From Leucobacter sp. CX169 (GTDB lineage: Bacteria > Actinomycetota > Actinomycetes > Actinomycetales > Microbacteriaceae), in contig NZ_CP071051.1 of the NCBI RefSeq assembly GCF_017161405.1, positions 620,001-684,000 of the forward strand: 64,000 nucleotides of DNA, written 5' to 3'. This document shows, in pieces, positions 20,591 through 30,916 of the stretch. Numbering within the stretch: the stretch's first letter is position 1; every line of letters begins with the position of its first letter. The position numbers and the translations under genes are program-made. Under the pieces are notes generated by a model, which saw only the letters and a list, made by a program, of their open reading frames with translations, did no database searches and had not been told where the DNA came from.

Positions 20591-20682
20591 GAGCGGGCCT
20601 AAGGCGGACCGCCGAGCAAAATGGGTGCAAGTGGGTGCGGGCAGAGCTCGATTCCCAAAGCCCTGGAGACGCGGACGGCAGT

Positions 20683-21564
20683 CTACCTCGGGTGGTGCAG
20701 GACATCGCTCGCAAGCAGCCGAATCACCGCGTAGCCAGCGCCGCGCGCTCGGTCGAGACGACGCAGGTCCTTCTCGTACTGGACCTTGTTCGTCCGATGC
20801 TGATCGCCGTCGAACTCAACGATGACTCGGTGTTGACGGCTCACGAGGTCAAAGCGCCCCACCCACCCCGCCGAGTCCCTGATATCGACCTGCAGCTCAA
20901 AGAATTCCTCGAGCCCGTATGCGTGGAGCATGAGTCTCGACAGGGTTTCCATCCGAGACTCGGCCCCAATGCGAGCGAAGCTCGAAGCCAACCGCAGGTT
21001 GTGTGAGCCGCGTCCGCTGTGCCGGTGCCCCGCTGTCACAACTTGTTCCAGCGTCACGGGCGTTACCACGCGCGATGCAGATCGTTCTGGCCTCACCAAG
21101 TGATCTATCGCGACGATGAGCTCGCGCGGTGAGAGTAGTGGCGCGCTCTGGTGAAGGGCGATCAGTGGGGGAGCGAGCGGGACCCCGTCGACCTCGATCA
21201 CCTGTGTGGGCTCAGTCCATTCGTGGCCCCGCACGCCCCGGGCTCTACTTCTCGTGTGTCCGGGCTGGGCGGTCACGTGCAGCACGGGCTCGATCCAGAG
21301 GGGGCAGCCGTGTAAGAGTAGCGCGGAGGTGTGGCTGACTGCCTCGCCGTGCCTGAGGCGCGGGCGAAAGCGCTGCGCCGCCTGGAGCATCACGCCTCGT
21401 CGCGTGGCCGGGGGAGGGAACTCAGCGGCGATCGATCGGGCCCCGAAGTATGGCGAGCGGAGTGAGGGGTGGCGCAGGGCGCCTCTCCTGATCCCCGCGG
21501 CATAGGCGCTCGCGACGGTGAACGCTGATGGCAGTGAGGGCAGTGGTGCGCGCGGCTGTGGCAT
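20683..21564 (-). CDS. AbiEi-like / DUF559 (Vsr-like nuclease fold) protein
   Basis: 293-residue protein. The first two thirds resemble AbiEi-type antitoxin-like proteins of actinobacteria, with the SHTSALLLHG segment and an xxGHEW region. The last third is a DUF559 domain, a PD-(D/E)XK nuclease relative of Vsr: a conserved Glu in ESRMETLSRL, the motif RFDLVSRQHRVIVEFDGDQHR, then YEKDLRRLDRARGAGYAVIR. The key Asp and Glu residues look intact. The ATG at 21564 gives the usual N-terminus; a longer frame to 21636 is possible. The gene is flanked by two copies of a 55-bp palindrome. Function is unknown; defence, repair and element-related roles are all open. Confidence 0.75.
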   Translation of the reverse strand: MPQPRAPLPSLPSAFTVASAYAAGIRRGALRHPSLRSPYFGARSIAAEFPPPATRRGVMLQAAQRFRPRLRHGEAVSHTSALLLHGCPLWIEPVLHVTAQPGHTRSRARGVRGHEWTEPTQVIEVDGVPLAPPLIALHQSAPLLSPRELIVAIDHLVRPERSASRVVTPVTLEQVVTAGHRHSGRGSHNLRLASSFARIGAESRMETLSRLMLHAYGLEEFFELQVDIRDSAGWVGRFDLVSRQHRVIVEFDGDQHRTNKVQYEKDLRRLDRARGAGYAVIRLLASDVLHHPR

Positions 21565-21664
21565 GCACCGATTCTGACTCCTGGGAGTCTCGCGGACGGG
21601 CCCTGGGTGAGAAAGTGGAGAACGGGGACCACTCACGGCCTGTGAACGGGAACCCCCTCCCGCC

Positions 21665-21719
21665 GACCCGGCGCAGATGGCTCCTTCAATGACGTCGAAC
21701 GAGCCATCTGCACCGGGTC
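21665..21719. repeat. 55-bp palindromic element, copy B
   Basis: Arms GACCCGGCGCAGATGGCTC and GAGCCATCTGCACCGGGTC pair at 18 of 19 positions. It lies in the divergent promoter region between the DUF559 and DUF1003 genes, where a terminator role makes no sense. Confidence 0.85.
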
Positions 21720-21799
21720 AAGGTCGTCGCGGGAGGGGAGGGCGACTGGGCGCTCAGCGAACTCTCGCCAGGACCGGTGCGGGAGTTTACACTCACGGT

Positions 21800-22270
21800 A
21801 TGACGAGACCGCTCGAGAACTGGCACGCCCAGCACACCGAAGAGCTCACCGCGGGCCAGCGCGCCGCGGACCGCATGCGAAACGGCATGGGCTCGTGGAC
21901 CTTCATTGCCGGGTTCGTCGCGTTCATGGTCGTGTGGGCCGTGCTGAACCTGAGTGCGAAATCTTGGGACCCGTACCCGTTCATCCTGCTGAACCTGTTC
22001 TTGAGCATGCTCGCGGGCATGCAGGGAGCGATCCTGCTCATCGCGGCGAAGCGGCAGGACGCGATCGCCGCGGCGCTCGCCCAACACGACTTCGACACGA
22101 ATACGGCGGCAAAGGCCGAGATCGAGGAGCTGATGGAGATCAACCGTCAGCAAATTGTCATGCTTCACGAACTGCGGGAGGTTCTGGGGCGACAGGACTC
22201 TCAGTCGATGGGCGCTTCACCGGATCCGGACACCACCAGCAGCTCGCCGACCTCGCAGTCGAGTGCCTGA
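21800..22270 (+). CDS. DUF1003 membrane protein
   Basis: 156-residue protein with two transmembrane helices at about residues 33-52 and 62-85, separated by the NLSAKSWDPYPFILLN signature loop typical of DUF1003. The conserved tail ILLIAAKRQD and a coiled segment follow. Function of the family is unknown. TACACT ends six bases before the ATG, a leaderless layout. The last 70 bases, encoding a Ser/Thr/Pro-rich tail, overlap the convergent Xre gene. Confidence 0.85.
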   Translation: MTRPLENWHAQHTEELTAGQRAADRMRNGMGSWTFIAGFVAFMVVWAVLNLSAKSWDPYPFILLNLFLSMLAGMQGAILLIAAKRQDAIAAALAQHDFDTNTAAKAEIEELMEINRQQIVMLHELREVLGRQDSQSMGASPDPDTTSSSPTSQSSA

Positions 22271-22443
22271 CACACGGCGGTCAGCGTCGAGAACCGGATC
22301 GCGCGCGCTCGGTCGTTCTTGAGTACCGAGAGGTTGACGACGCTCACGCCGACCCGCTCGCTGAGCTCGGTCAGTGTCATACCGCGCTCCGCGAGCAGCT
22401 CGTCGAGGCGGCAGTGAATCGCGTGCGCCTCCTCGGGCGGCAC
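22201..22443 (-). CDS. Xre-family HTH regulator, YozG-like
   Basis: 80-residue DNA-binding protein made almost entirely of a helix-turn-helix (TLTELSERVGVSVVNLSVLK), with the RFSTLTAVCQALDCEVGELL tail typical of YozG-like regulators. The GTG shares one base with the stop of the upstream membrane-protein gene (TAGTG), with GAAGGG upstream. Xre proteins of this type are commonly encoded with DUF2975 membrane proteins, as here. It probably binds the TATCGNT repeats at 23731-23767, but no direct evidence is available. Confidence 0.85.
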   Translation of the reverse strand: MPPEEAHAIHCRLDELLAERGMTLTELSERVGVSVVNLSVLKNDRARAIRFSTLTAVCQALDCEVGELLVVSGSGEAPID

Positions 22444-23108
22444 TAGACAAGCCCTTCGGCGTCGTGCTGTACACGAATTGCGCGGCGCAGAGCAATGTCG
22501 ATGAGTCCGAACGAGGAGACGGCGAACAGCACAATGAAGTACCAACCCCACCATTCACCGCTGCCGGTGTCAGAGGCGCGCACGTTGAGGGCAGCCTCGA
22601 CACCGTTTGCGCCGAGGTTCCACGCGGCGAAGGCACCGAAGCCACCCGCGCCCAGCGCCCAGGTTAATATGCGCAGCGCATGGCTGGTGGGCAGGGTGAA
22701 GAACCTGCCCTGTTGAAACAGCCAGGCGATTCTCGCAGTGGACCCGACAACTATAAACAGCGTGATCGCGGCAAGCACGATCGCGGCGCCGAGGCATACT
22801 GAAGAGACCGTGTTGAGGTTTGGGATGGTGACCTGCAGGTGGGTGATGACGCCCTCGATCGGGGACGCATTGAGGAGCCCAGCCGATGTGTAGACCTGTA
22901 GCCCCTCGGCGGTGGCGGGCTGCGGCGAGACGGGCAGCTGCCAGACGACACCCCCTGAGGTGAACGTGTCAGTGAATTTCTGCCAGGCGAGAGCGATGAT
23001 TGATGCGCCTGAGGCAAAGCCGAGGACAAGAATTGCGATTGCGTCAGCCCGAATCTTTGTGGGGCTTGATTCACGAGGTAGTCCACTACTACCGGGTTCG
23101 GTGGTCAT
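22443..23108 (-). CDS. DUF2975-like membrane protein
   Basis: 221-residue integral membrane protein with four helices at about residues 24-44, 100-123, 145-165 and 185-205. A long extracytoplasmic loop lies between helices 1 and 2. The arrangement and following Xre gene fit DUF2975 (YoaS-like). It ends in ...QHDAEGLV, nearly the same ending as its upstream neighbour (QRDQDGLV), which suggests the two are paralogues. Its start overlaps the upstream stop by four bases (ATGA). Role unknown; a membrane sensor or stress partner of the regulator is possible. Confidence 0.7.
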   Translation of the reverse strand: MTTEPGSSGLPRESSPTKIRADAIAILVLGFASGASIIALAWQKFTDTFTSGGVVWQLPVSPQPATAEGLQVYTSAGLLNASPIEGVITHLQVTIPNLNTVSSVCLGAAIVLAAITLFIVVGSTARIAWLFQQGRFFTLPTSHALRILTWALGAGGFGAFAAWNLGANGVEAALNVRASDTGSGEWWGWYFIVLFAVSSFGLIDIALRRAIRVQHDAEGLV

Positions 23109-23722
23109 ACGAGCCCGTCCTGGTCGCGCTGCATGCGTTCTCCAATCACGAAGACCGTGCAGATCATGGCGATGGCGAATGCGGCGATGAGGTAGGAGCC
23201 GGGCGCCACGAAGACCCCAACCGCATCATACTCACCACCCGTCGCGAGGTGGAGCGCGGCGTTGGACTGCATCACCTCGAGGACCTTCTGCAGCGCGACA
23301 CCAATCAACGCGGTGATTCCGGCGGTCGACACCAGGAGGGTATTGCGCTTGCTAAAAATGGTGCCGCGCAACAGCGAGATACTCAGCCCCACGAGGCAGG
23401 CCACCACGGCCGCGGTCAGGATCACGGTCACGATCACGCCGAGGATGCCCGGGACCACTAGGGCGGCGGTTGGCTCGATCACCGTGATGGTGCCGGTGTC
23501 AACGGCGACGGGGAGCGAGGCGCCCGCTTCGCCATACGTCAGGGGAGCCTCGAAATCACCAAACGTCACCGGTACGGTGATGGGCCCCGAGCTGACGAGG
23601 CTCAGGATCTGCCGTACCGCGAAGACGACGGTGGCGACCACGAGGGCGATGCCTGCCGCCACAAAAGCGATCAGGGCCCATCGGTCGCCTCGGGACGGAC
23701 GGTAGGGGGTGGTGGCGCTCAT
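23105..23722 (-). CDS. DUF2975-like membrane protein, first gene of the operon
   Basis: 205-residue four-helix membrane protein with helices at about residues 16-38, 85-112, 122-140 and 170-195 and a long loop rich in Val, Thr and Gly. The ATG at 23722 is chosen because GGAG lies seven bases upstream; an in-frame ATG at 23734 lies inside the operator palindrome. It heads an operon with the next membrane protein and the Xre regulator, all joined by overlaps of 1-4 bases. No function can be assigned. Confidence 0.7.
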   Translation of the reverse strand: MSATTPYRPSRGDRWALIAFVAAGIALVVATVVFAVRQILSLVSSGPITVPVTFGDFEAPLTYGEAGASLPVAVDTGTITVIEPTAALVVPGILGVIVTVILTAAVVACLVGLSISLLRGTIFSKRNTLLVSTAGITALIGVALQKVLEVMQSNAALHLATGGEYDAVGVFVAPGSYLIAAFAIAMICTVFVIGERMQRDQDGLV

Positions 23723-23730
23723 TGCCGACT

Positions 23731-23767
23731 CCATATCGATTATCGTTGTTATCGCTTATCGATATGG
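23731..23767 (-). promoter_or_regulatory. TATCGNT-iterated palindromic operator
   Basis: Ten-base perfect arms CCATATCGAT and ATCGATATGG, 17 bases apart. Inside them four TATCG words begin at 23734, 23741, 23750 and 23757, spaced 7, 9 and 7. It lies just upstream of the ribosome site of the membrane-protein/Xre operon, where an autoregulator would bind. Confidence 0.7.
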
Positions 23768-23802
23768 TGTCGGAATTGACGCGAGGTGTCAAGCTCGCAC
23801 TC

Positions 23803-23849
23803 CGCCGCTGGCGAACACCGGCGAAAACCTCGGGAACGGGTCGTACGCT
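23803..23849 (+). promoter_or_regulatory. Candidate clpC promoter with ClgR-like box
   Basis: CGCCGCTGGCG at 23803-23813, followed by AAC, fits the ClgR-type pattern CGC-N5-GCG. A -10-like TACGCT lies at 23844-23849. ClgR activates clp genes in other actinobacteria; the central base differs from the published consensus as remembered, so this is tentative. Confidence 0.35.
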
Positions 23850-23901
23850 GTGAGTACGGCGCAATTGGCGACCCCGTCCAGACGCGCCCCAGGAGGAACA
23901 T

Positions 23902-26412
<2,511 letters not shown>

Positions 26413-26430
26413 TCACTGCGCACTGACACG

Positions 26431-26459
26431 AACGCCCCGGCCAGTTTGGCCGGGGCGTT
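26431..26459 (+). terminator. Hairpin terminator after clpC
   Basis: 13-bp perfect stem AACGCCCCGGCCA / TGGCCGGGGCGTT with a three-base loop, 19 bases after the clpC stop. Only a short T-pair follows, so termination may be partial. Confidence 0.7.
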
Positions 26460-26470
26460 CATGCGTCACG

Positions 26471-26484
26471 GGCAGGATCCTGCC
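26471..26484. repeat. GGCAGGATCCTGCC palindrome copy
   Basis: Perfect 14-bp palindrome followed by GGGC, in the space between clpC and the acetyltransferase gene. Confidence 0.7.
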
Positions 26485-26518
26485 GGGCGGCGGTACCGGC
26501 GTGCGTTACGCTTCGAAG

Positions 26519-27058
26519 GTGGAAACTGCAGTGCCCGAGACGGGCGAGATTCGGATTCGGCCAGCGCGCACCGCTGACGTGCGCCCCATGCTGGAGCTCA
26601 TGGCTCCGCTGGTCGAGCGACGAATCCTGCTGGGCAAGGAACTCGTCAACATGTACGAGACCGTGCAGAAGTTTTTGGTCGCCGTCAACGTGCGGGGAGA
26701 GGTCGTTGGCTTTGGCGCGCTGCACGTGATGTGGGAGCACCTCGGCGAGGTGCGCACGCTTGGCGTGAGCGACGAATGGCTCGGACGCGGGGTCGGCCAC
26801 CGCCTCCTGGCCGCGCTCGAGGACCGAGCGCTTGAACTCGGCCTGACCCGCCTGTTCTGCCTCACCTTCGAGGTCGACTTCTTCGCGAAGCACGACTTCG
26901 AAGTCATGCACGACGACGGCAATCTGCGCCTCGCGGCCGACGCCTACGCCGAGCTCCTTCGTTCGACCGATGAGGGCGTAGCCGAGTTCCTCGATCTTGC
27001 CCGGGTCAAGCCGAATACGCTCGGGAACACCCGAATGCTGAAGAAGATCGCGAACTAG
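26519..27058 (+). CDS. Amino-acid N-acetyltransferase-like GNAT protein
   Basis: 179-residue acetyl-CoA-dependent acetyltransferase resembling the short stand-alone N-acetylglutamate synthase proteins of actinobacteria. Visible parts are IRIRPARTADVRPMLELM at the start, the acetyl-CoA loop LGVSDEWLGRGVGHRLL and the later RLFCLTFEVDFFAKHDFEV. The GTG at 26519 lies six bases after TACGCT, matching other leaderless starts; a second GTG at 26531 has AAGGTGG upstream. Such enzymes supply N-acetylglutamate to arginine synthesis, but no arg genes are nearby, so the substrate is inferred from similarity only. Confidence 0.75.
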   Translation: METAVPETGEIRIRPARTADVRPMLELMAPLVERRILLGKELVNMYETVQKFLVAVNVRGEVVGFGALHVMWEHLGEVRTLGVSDEWLGRGVGHRLLAALEDRALELGLTRLFCLTFEVDFFAKHDFEVMHDDGNLRLAADAYAELLRSTDEGVAEFLDLARVKPNTLGNTRMLKKIAN

Positions 27059-27136
27059 CGCCAGCGAGCCTGGGCGAGCGCCCCGTGTTCGGGGTGTCTG
27101 ACCGGACTCGCACGCCCCGCGGGCTACTCTGTGCCC

Positions 27137-27766
27137 ATGTCGACGATGCGGAATCCGGTCGGACCCGAGGACAAGCGCGTATACCTGCGCCGGCGATTGC
27201 TCGTGCTCGCCGGACTGATTGCGGTCATCGTTGCGGTGGTGCTCGTCATCGTGAAGCCCGGCTCATCGAGCGGGCAAAGCGAGTCGAAATCGGTCGAGCT
27301 TCCGGCTGATGTGACCGAGAAGGTCGCGTCTCCGAAGCCCGACGGAGCCGCAGCGGACGCGCCTCCGGTGTGCGCAGAAGGTGACCTGCTGGTCGAGGCA
27401 GTGACGAGCCAGAGCAGCTATGCCTCCGGGGAGATGCCCGCCCTGACTCTCCTGGTGACGAACCGCGGTACGGCTGAATGCACGGCCGATCTCGGCACCG
27501 CCGGAATGCGCTTCGAGATCTCGAGCGGCCCCGAGCAATACTGGAACTCTGGTGACTGCCAAAAGAACCCGTCGAGTCTGCCGGTGATCCTGAAGCCTGC
27601 CGAGACACTCGAATCGGACCCGGTCGCTTGGGACCGCACGCGCAGCGCCCCCGACACCTGCGAGGTCGAGCGCGATCCGGTTCCCGGCGGTGGCGCGTCG
27701 TACCACCTCTTCGTCGAGGCGGCTGGGGTTCGCTCGGCGGACTCTGCGCAGTTCATCTTGCAGTAG
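27137..27766 (+). CDS. Membrane-anchored extracytoplasmic protein (DUF4232-like)
   Basis: 209-residue protein with one N-terminal transmembrane anchor at about residues 21-40 and an exported remainder. A low-complexity Ser/Lys/Glu segment leads to a beta-rich domain with conserved cysteines (PPVCAEGDL, ECTADLG, DCQKN, DTCEVE), probably two disulfides. Its SYASGEMPALTLLVTNRG strand looks like the immunoglobulin-like DUF4232 fold. TACTCT ends six bases before the ATG. Function is unknown. Confidence 0.65.
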   Translation: MSTMRNPVGPEDKRVYLRRRLLVLAGLIAVIVAVVLVIVKPGSSSGQSESKSVELPADVTEKVASPKPDGAAADAPPVCAEGDLLVEAVTSQSSYASGEMPALTLLVTNRGTAECTADLGTAGMRFEISSGPEQYWNSGDCQKNPSSLPVILKPAETLESDPVAWDRTRSAPDTCEVERDPVPGGGASYHLFVEAAGVRSADSAQFILQ

Positions 27767-27822
27767 CAAAGCGTTGTATTCGGGGACTATCCGAGCCCGC
27801 GAATCGGCGGTACGGTGATGCC

Positions 27823-28008
27823 ATGAACGAGCCACGAATCAAGCGCACGGAACGCCACCTGGAAATTCCGCAGGGAACCGACGAGGGGGTTGCGGTGGAT
27901 GAAATGGTCACTGGACTGCTCTCGGGGGATATGAACCGCGTGCTGCACTCGCTGCACGAACCGCACCTCGAGGTGGACCCGGACCGCAAGCCACCCAAGC
28001 ACGGCTAG
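27823..28008 (+). CDS. Small acidic/basic protein of unknown function
   Basis: 61-residue soluble protein (MNEPRIKRTERHLEIPQG at the start) with no membrane segment or known motif. TACGGT ends six bases before the ATG, as for other leaderless genes here, which supports real expression. It converges with the PucR gene and overlaps its end by four bases. No family recognised. Confidence 0.55.
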   Translation: MNEPRIKRTERHLEIPQGTDEGVAVDEMVTGLLSGDMNRVLHSLHEPHLEVDPDRKPPKHG

Positions 28009-29576
28009 CGTTTCTCGAGTCCCAGGAGCTCTTCCGCGCGAAGGGCGAGCCAGAGTTCAGCGCGGTCGTCAGCTCGGCTGAGGCTGCGGCCGGTGAGTTC
28101 TTCCGCCTTCCGGATCCGCGCGGCCAGGGTATTGCGGTGCACGCCGAGGGCGTCGGCAGCGGGCCCCGAACGACCCCCGTGCTCCAAGAGCGTGCGGAGC
28201 GACTCGCGGAGAATCATCCGCTCCGCAAGCCCCGTGGTGTGCTCGCTCTCGGGGGAGCCGTCGTCACTGACGCCGAGCGCAAGCTCGCCCAGAACTGACA
28301 GGATCGGCCCGGCGTCACCGGAGGACAGCAGGGCTTCGAGCAAGGGCGTGTCTCGTTCCGCCCAGCGAGCGACCGGGAGTCGCGGCGCATCGTAGAGCGC
28401 CGCCGAGGGCGAGAGCGAGTCCAGCAGCGACAGCGTCGATCGGAGGCTTGCCGTGAGCGTGCGGGGAGTAGCGGGTCGCCCCACCGCGACATCGAGCCCG
28501 TGCCCTGCGGCGCCGAGCAGCGCGCTCTGGATGGTCTCGGGGGAGTCCTCGATCACTTGCCAGGCGCGCGCGAGGTCGCGAGGCGCCGAGTGTGCGGGGT
28601 CTGCTGGGGCCTGCGACGACGCGGTGGCCGGCCCGCGGAGCACGAGCCGCCCGGTGCCCGACCGGGGTGTGCGGTGCCAGGCCGCGAGGGCTTCCGGGGT
28701 GCCCTGGAGCCCAATGACACGGAGCTGCGCGGGCAATGCAAACGAGGGATCGAGGACGCGAGCGGCGTCCCGCGCGCCGGGGGCCCCGCGCAGCACGAGC
28801 GAGGCCGCGCGCGCCCACCGTTCGCGCGCGTGTTCCTGCTCGACCGCGCGCTGGCGTTGTTCGAGCCCGAGGGCGATGCTGGCGGCGGTGACGGCCGCGC
28901 GCTCTGCCGGGCCGTTGAGCTCGGGGCCGTGCACCGCCAGGAGGCGCCCGCCCCCTCCTTCGAAGTCGAGCGGATGAAAGGACCATCCCGGCGGCGCGTG
29001 GAGCGGATCGATGGGGGAGTCGGGCGCCGGGAAACCCGCGGTGGCCGCCTCGATCGCGCCTCCGTTGTCGATCACCCCCACCTGGCGGCCCGTGGCCGAG
29101 GACAGGATGGCGAGCACTGCGGCGGGACCGAGACCGCCGACGGCCGCGTCGATAATGCGCTGCTGCGCGCCCAAGGCCCGGTGGGCAGCTTGCAGTTCGT
29201 CGCCCGCGAGCAGCCCCGCGACGGCCTTGCTCACCGCAATGAACGGCGTGGGTGGGGGCACTTCGATGAGCGCGAGTCGGAAGTCGCTGGCGGCCGCAAC
29301 GAGCGGCGCGGGAATGCGGTCGTGTGTGACCCCGACACCGAAGCCGATCGCGGCGACGCGCGCGCGAGCGAGCGATGCAACAACGTCGCGCCAGGCGGGG
29401 TCGAGCGGCCCCAGGCTGAGGCCTGTCGTGAGCACGAGTTCCCCGCCATCGAGGTAGGCGCTGAGGTCGGTCAGTTCGGTGGTCGAGACCCAGGTCACCT
29501 CGGGGTCGCCGGGCCCGGCCTGCACGAGGCGGAGCCCCAGCTGCGGGATGGCGAGGAGTTCGGAGAGCGTGGCCAT
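28005..29576 (-). CDS. PucR-family transcriptional regulator
   Basis: 523-residue regulator. The N-terminal PucR domain (about residues 1-125, starting ATLSELLAIPQLGLRLV) is a ligand-sensing region; the C-terminal HTH_30 domain ends the protein (LRTLLEHGGRSGPAADALGVHRNTLAARIRKAEEL). PucR proteins usually activate catabolic genes for nitrogenous or organic-acid substrates. It is divergent from the CoA-transferase and acyl-CoA dehydrogenase genes, its likely targets. The ATG at 29576 starts the domain; a frame seven residues longer is possible. Confidence 0.88.
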   Translation of the reverse strand: MATLSELLAIPQLGLRLVQAGPGDPEVTWVSTTELTDLSAYLDGGELVLTTGLSLGPLDPAWRDVVASLARARVAAIGFGVGVTHDRIPAPLVAAASDFRLALIEVPPPTPFIAVSKAVAGLLAGDELQAAHRALGAQQRIIDAAVGGLGPAAVLAILSSATGRQVGVIDNGGAIEAATAGFPAPDSPIDPLHAPPGWSFHPLDFEGGGGRLLAVHGPELNGPAERAAVTAASIALGLEQRQRAVEQEHARERWARAASLVLRGAPGARDAARVLDPSFALPAQLRVIGLQGTPEALAAWHRTPRSGTGRLVLRGPATASSQAPADPAHSAPRDLARAWQVIEDSPETIQSALLGAAGHGLDVAVGRPATPRTLTASLRSTLSLLDSLSPSAALYDAPRLPVARWAERDTPLLEALLSSGDAGPILSVLGELALGVSDDGSPESEHTTGLAERMILRESLRTLLEHGGRSGPAADALGVHRNTLAARIRKAEELTGRSLSRADDRAELWLALRAEELLGLEKR

Positions 29577-29685
29577 AGTGAATTCTTGCACAGTCAAAGG
29601 GGTCAGTGAAGTGCAGAACTACCATGCCGCGGGTCATGGCGCTCGCCTAGACTGGGCGCACCACCGGCGAGGCGAAGGAGCTCAA

Positions 29686-30870
29686 GTGAACGCGCAGGAT
29701 CCCCAGGTGAACGGCCCCCTCTCGGGCGTTCGCGTCGCCGATTTCTCGCGAGTGCTCGCGGGGCCGTATGCGACGATGCTGCTCGCCGATCTCGGCGCCG
29801 ACGTCATTAAGATCGAGGGCCCCGAGGGCGATGGCACACGCCAATGGACGCCGCCGGCGAACGCGGTTGGTCAGAGTACCTACTACGCCGGCGCGAACCG
29901 CGGGAAGCGCTCGGTGGTCTGCGACCTCCGGGATCCTGCCGGACTCGCAGTCGCCACCGAGCTGGCCCAGAGCGCGGACGTCGTCATCCAGAATTTCAAG
30001 CCGGGCACGATGGAGCGCTTTGGGCTCGGGTACGAGGCGGTCGCCGAGCAGAATCCTGGCGTCGTGTACTGCTCGATCTCGGGATTTGGTGACGCGGAGG
30101 GTGCCGAGCTGCCCGGCTACGACCTGCTGGTGCAAGCGGTTGGCGGGCTCATGAGCATCACCGGGCAGGCTGAGGGAGAGCCCACCAAGGTGGGCGTCGC
30201 GCTCGTGGACATCATCACGGGGCTGAACGCGGTCATCGGCATTCAGGCGGCGCTTCGGGCGCGCGACGACGAGGCTTCCTCGGTGCGGGGCCAGGGGCAG
30301 CACGTCCGCGTCAATCTGCTCTCGTCGCTGCTGTCCGCCCTCGCAAATCAGGCGTCCTCGACGCTCGAGACCGGGGTGTCCCCGGGCCGCATGGGCAACG
30401 CGCATCCCTCGATCGCGCCGTACGAGACGTTCGCGACGGCCGACCAGACGATCGCCCTCGCCGTCGGCACCGACGGGCAGTTCGCCCAGCTGGCCGACGT
30501 GATCGGGGCCCCCGGGCTCGCGAGCGATGCCCGATTCACGAACAACGAATCGCGGGTAGCGCACCGAGCCGAATTGCGTGAGGAGCTGGAGTCGCGACTG
30601 CGCACCCGCCCCGCGACCGACTGGTTGCCGGAGTTCGCCGATCGCAAGGTCCCCGCCGGACGGGTCAACTCGGTCGCCCAGGCGCTCGAGCTCGCCGAGT
30701 CGCTCGGCCTGGATCCTGTGGCGAAGACGCCGGCGCTCGCCCCGGACGGGACGATGCACCCGGTGCGCACGGTCGCGAATCCGGTTGGGCTCTCGCTCAC
30801 CCCTGCTCGCTACACCAGCCCGCCGCCGGGACTCGGTGAGCACGATGGCGCCACCTGGCTACCGCGCTAA
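29686..30870 (+). CDS. Family III CoA-transferase (CaiB/BaiF), probable glutarate CoA-transferase
   Basis: 394-residue cytoplasmic enzyme moving CoA between carboxylic acids through an aspartyl-CoA intermediate. The N-terminal LSGVRVADFSRVLAGPYATM is diagnostic of the family and the catalytic Asp is at residue 175 in ALVDIITGL. GAAGGAGCTCAA precedes the GTG. The next gene looks like glutaryl-CoA dehydrogenase, and family III enzymes of the SUGCT/GcdG type activate glutarate in other organisms, so succinyl-CoA:glutarate CoA transfer is the best guess. The substrate itself is not shown by the sequence. Confidence 0.85.
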   Translation: MNAQDPQVNGPLSGVRVADFSRVLAGPYATMLLADLGADVIKIEGPEGDGTRQWTPPANAVGQSTYYAGANRGKRSVVCDLRDPAGLAVATELAQSADVVIQNFKPGTMERFGLGYEAVAEQNPGVVYCSISGFGDAEGAELPGYDLLVQAVGGLMSITGQAEGEPTKVGVALVDIITGLNAVIGIQAALRARDDEASSVRGQGQHVRVNLLSSLLSALANQASSTLETGVSPGRMGNAHPSIAPYETFATADQTIALAVGTDGQFAQLADVIGAPGLASDARFTNNESRVAHRAELREELESRLRTRPATDWLPEFADRKVPAGRVNSVAQALELAESLGLDPVAKTPALAPDGTMHPVRTVANPVGLSLTPARYTSPPPGLGEHDGATWLPR

Positions 30871-30916
30871 CCCACAGACTGCACCCCACTATTTCTGAAG
30901 CTCAAAGGAGACCCGC

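Noticed and set aside
21565-21636. 24-residue upstream extension of the DUF559 protein
   Set aside because: Pro/Arg-rich and unlike the family N-terminus; the ATG at 21564 fits homologues better, though this is not proven.
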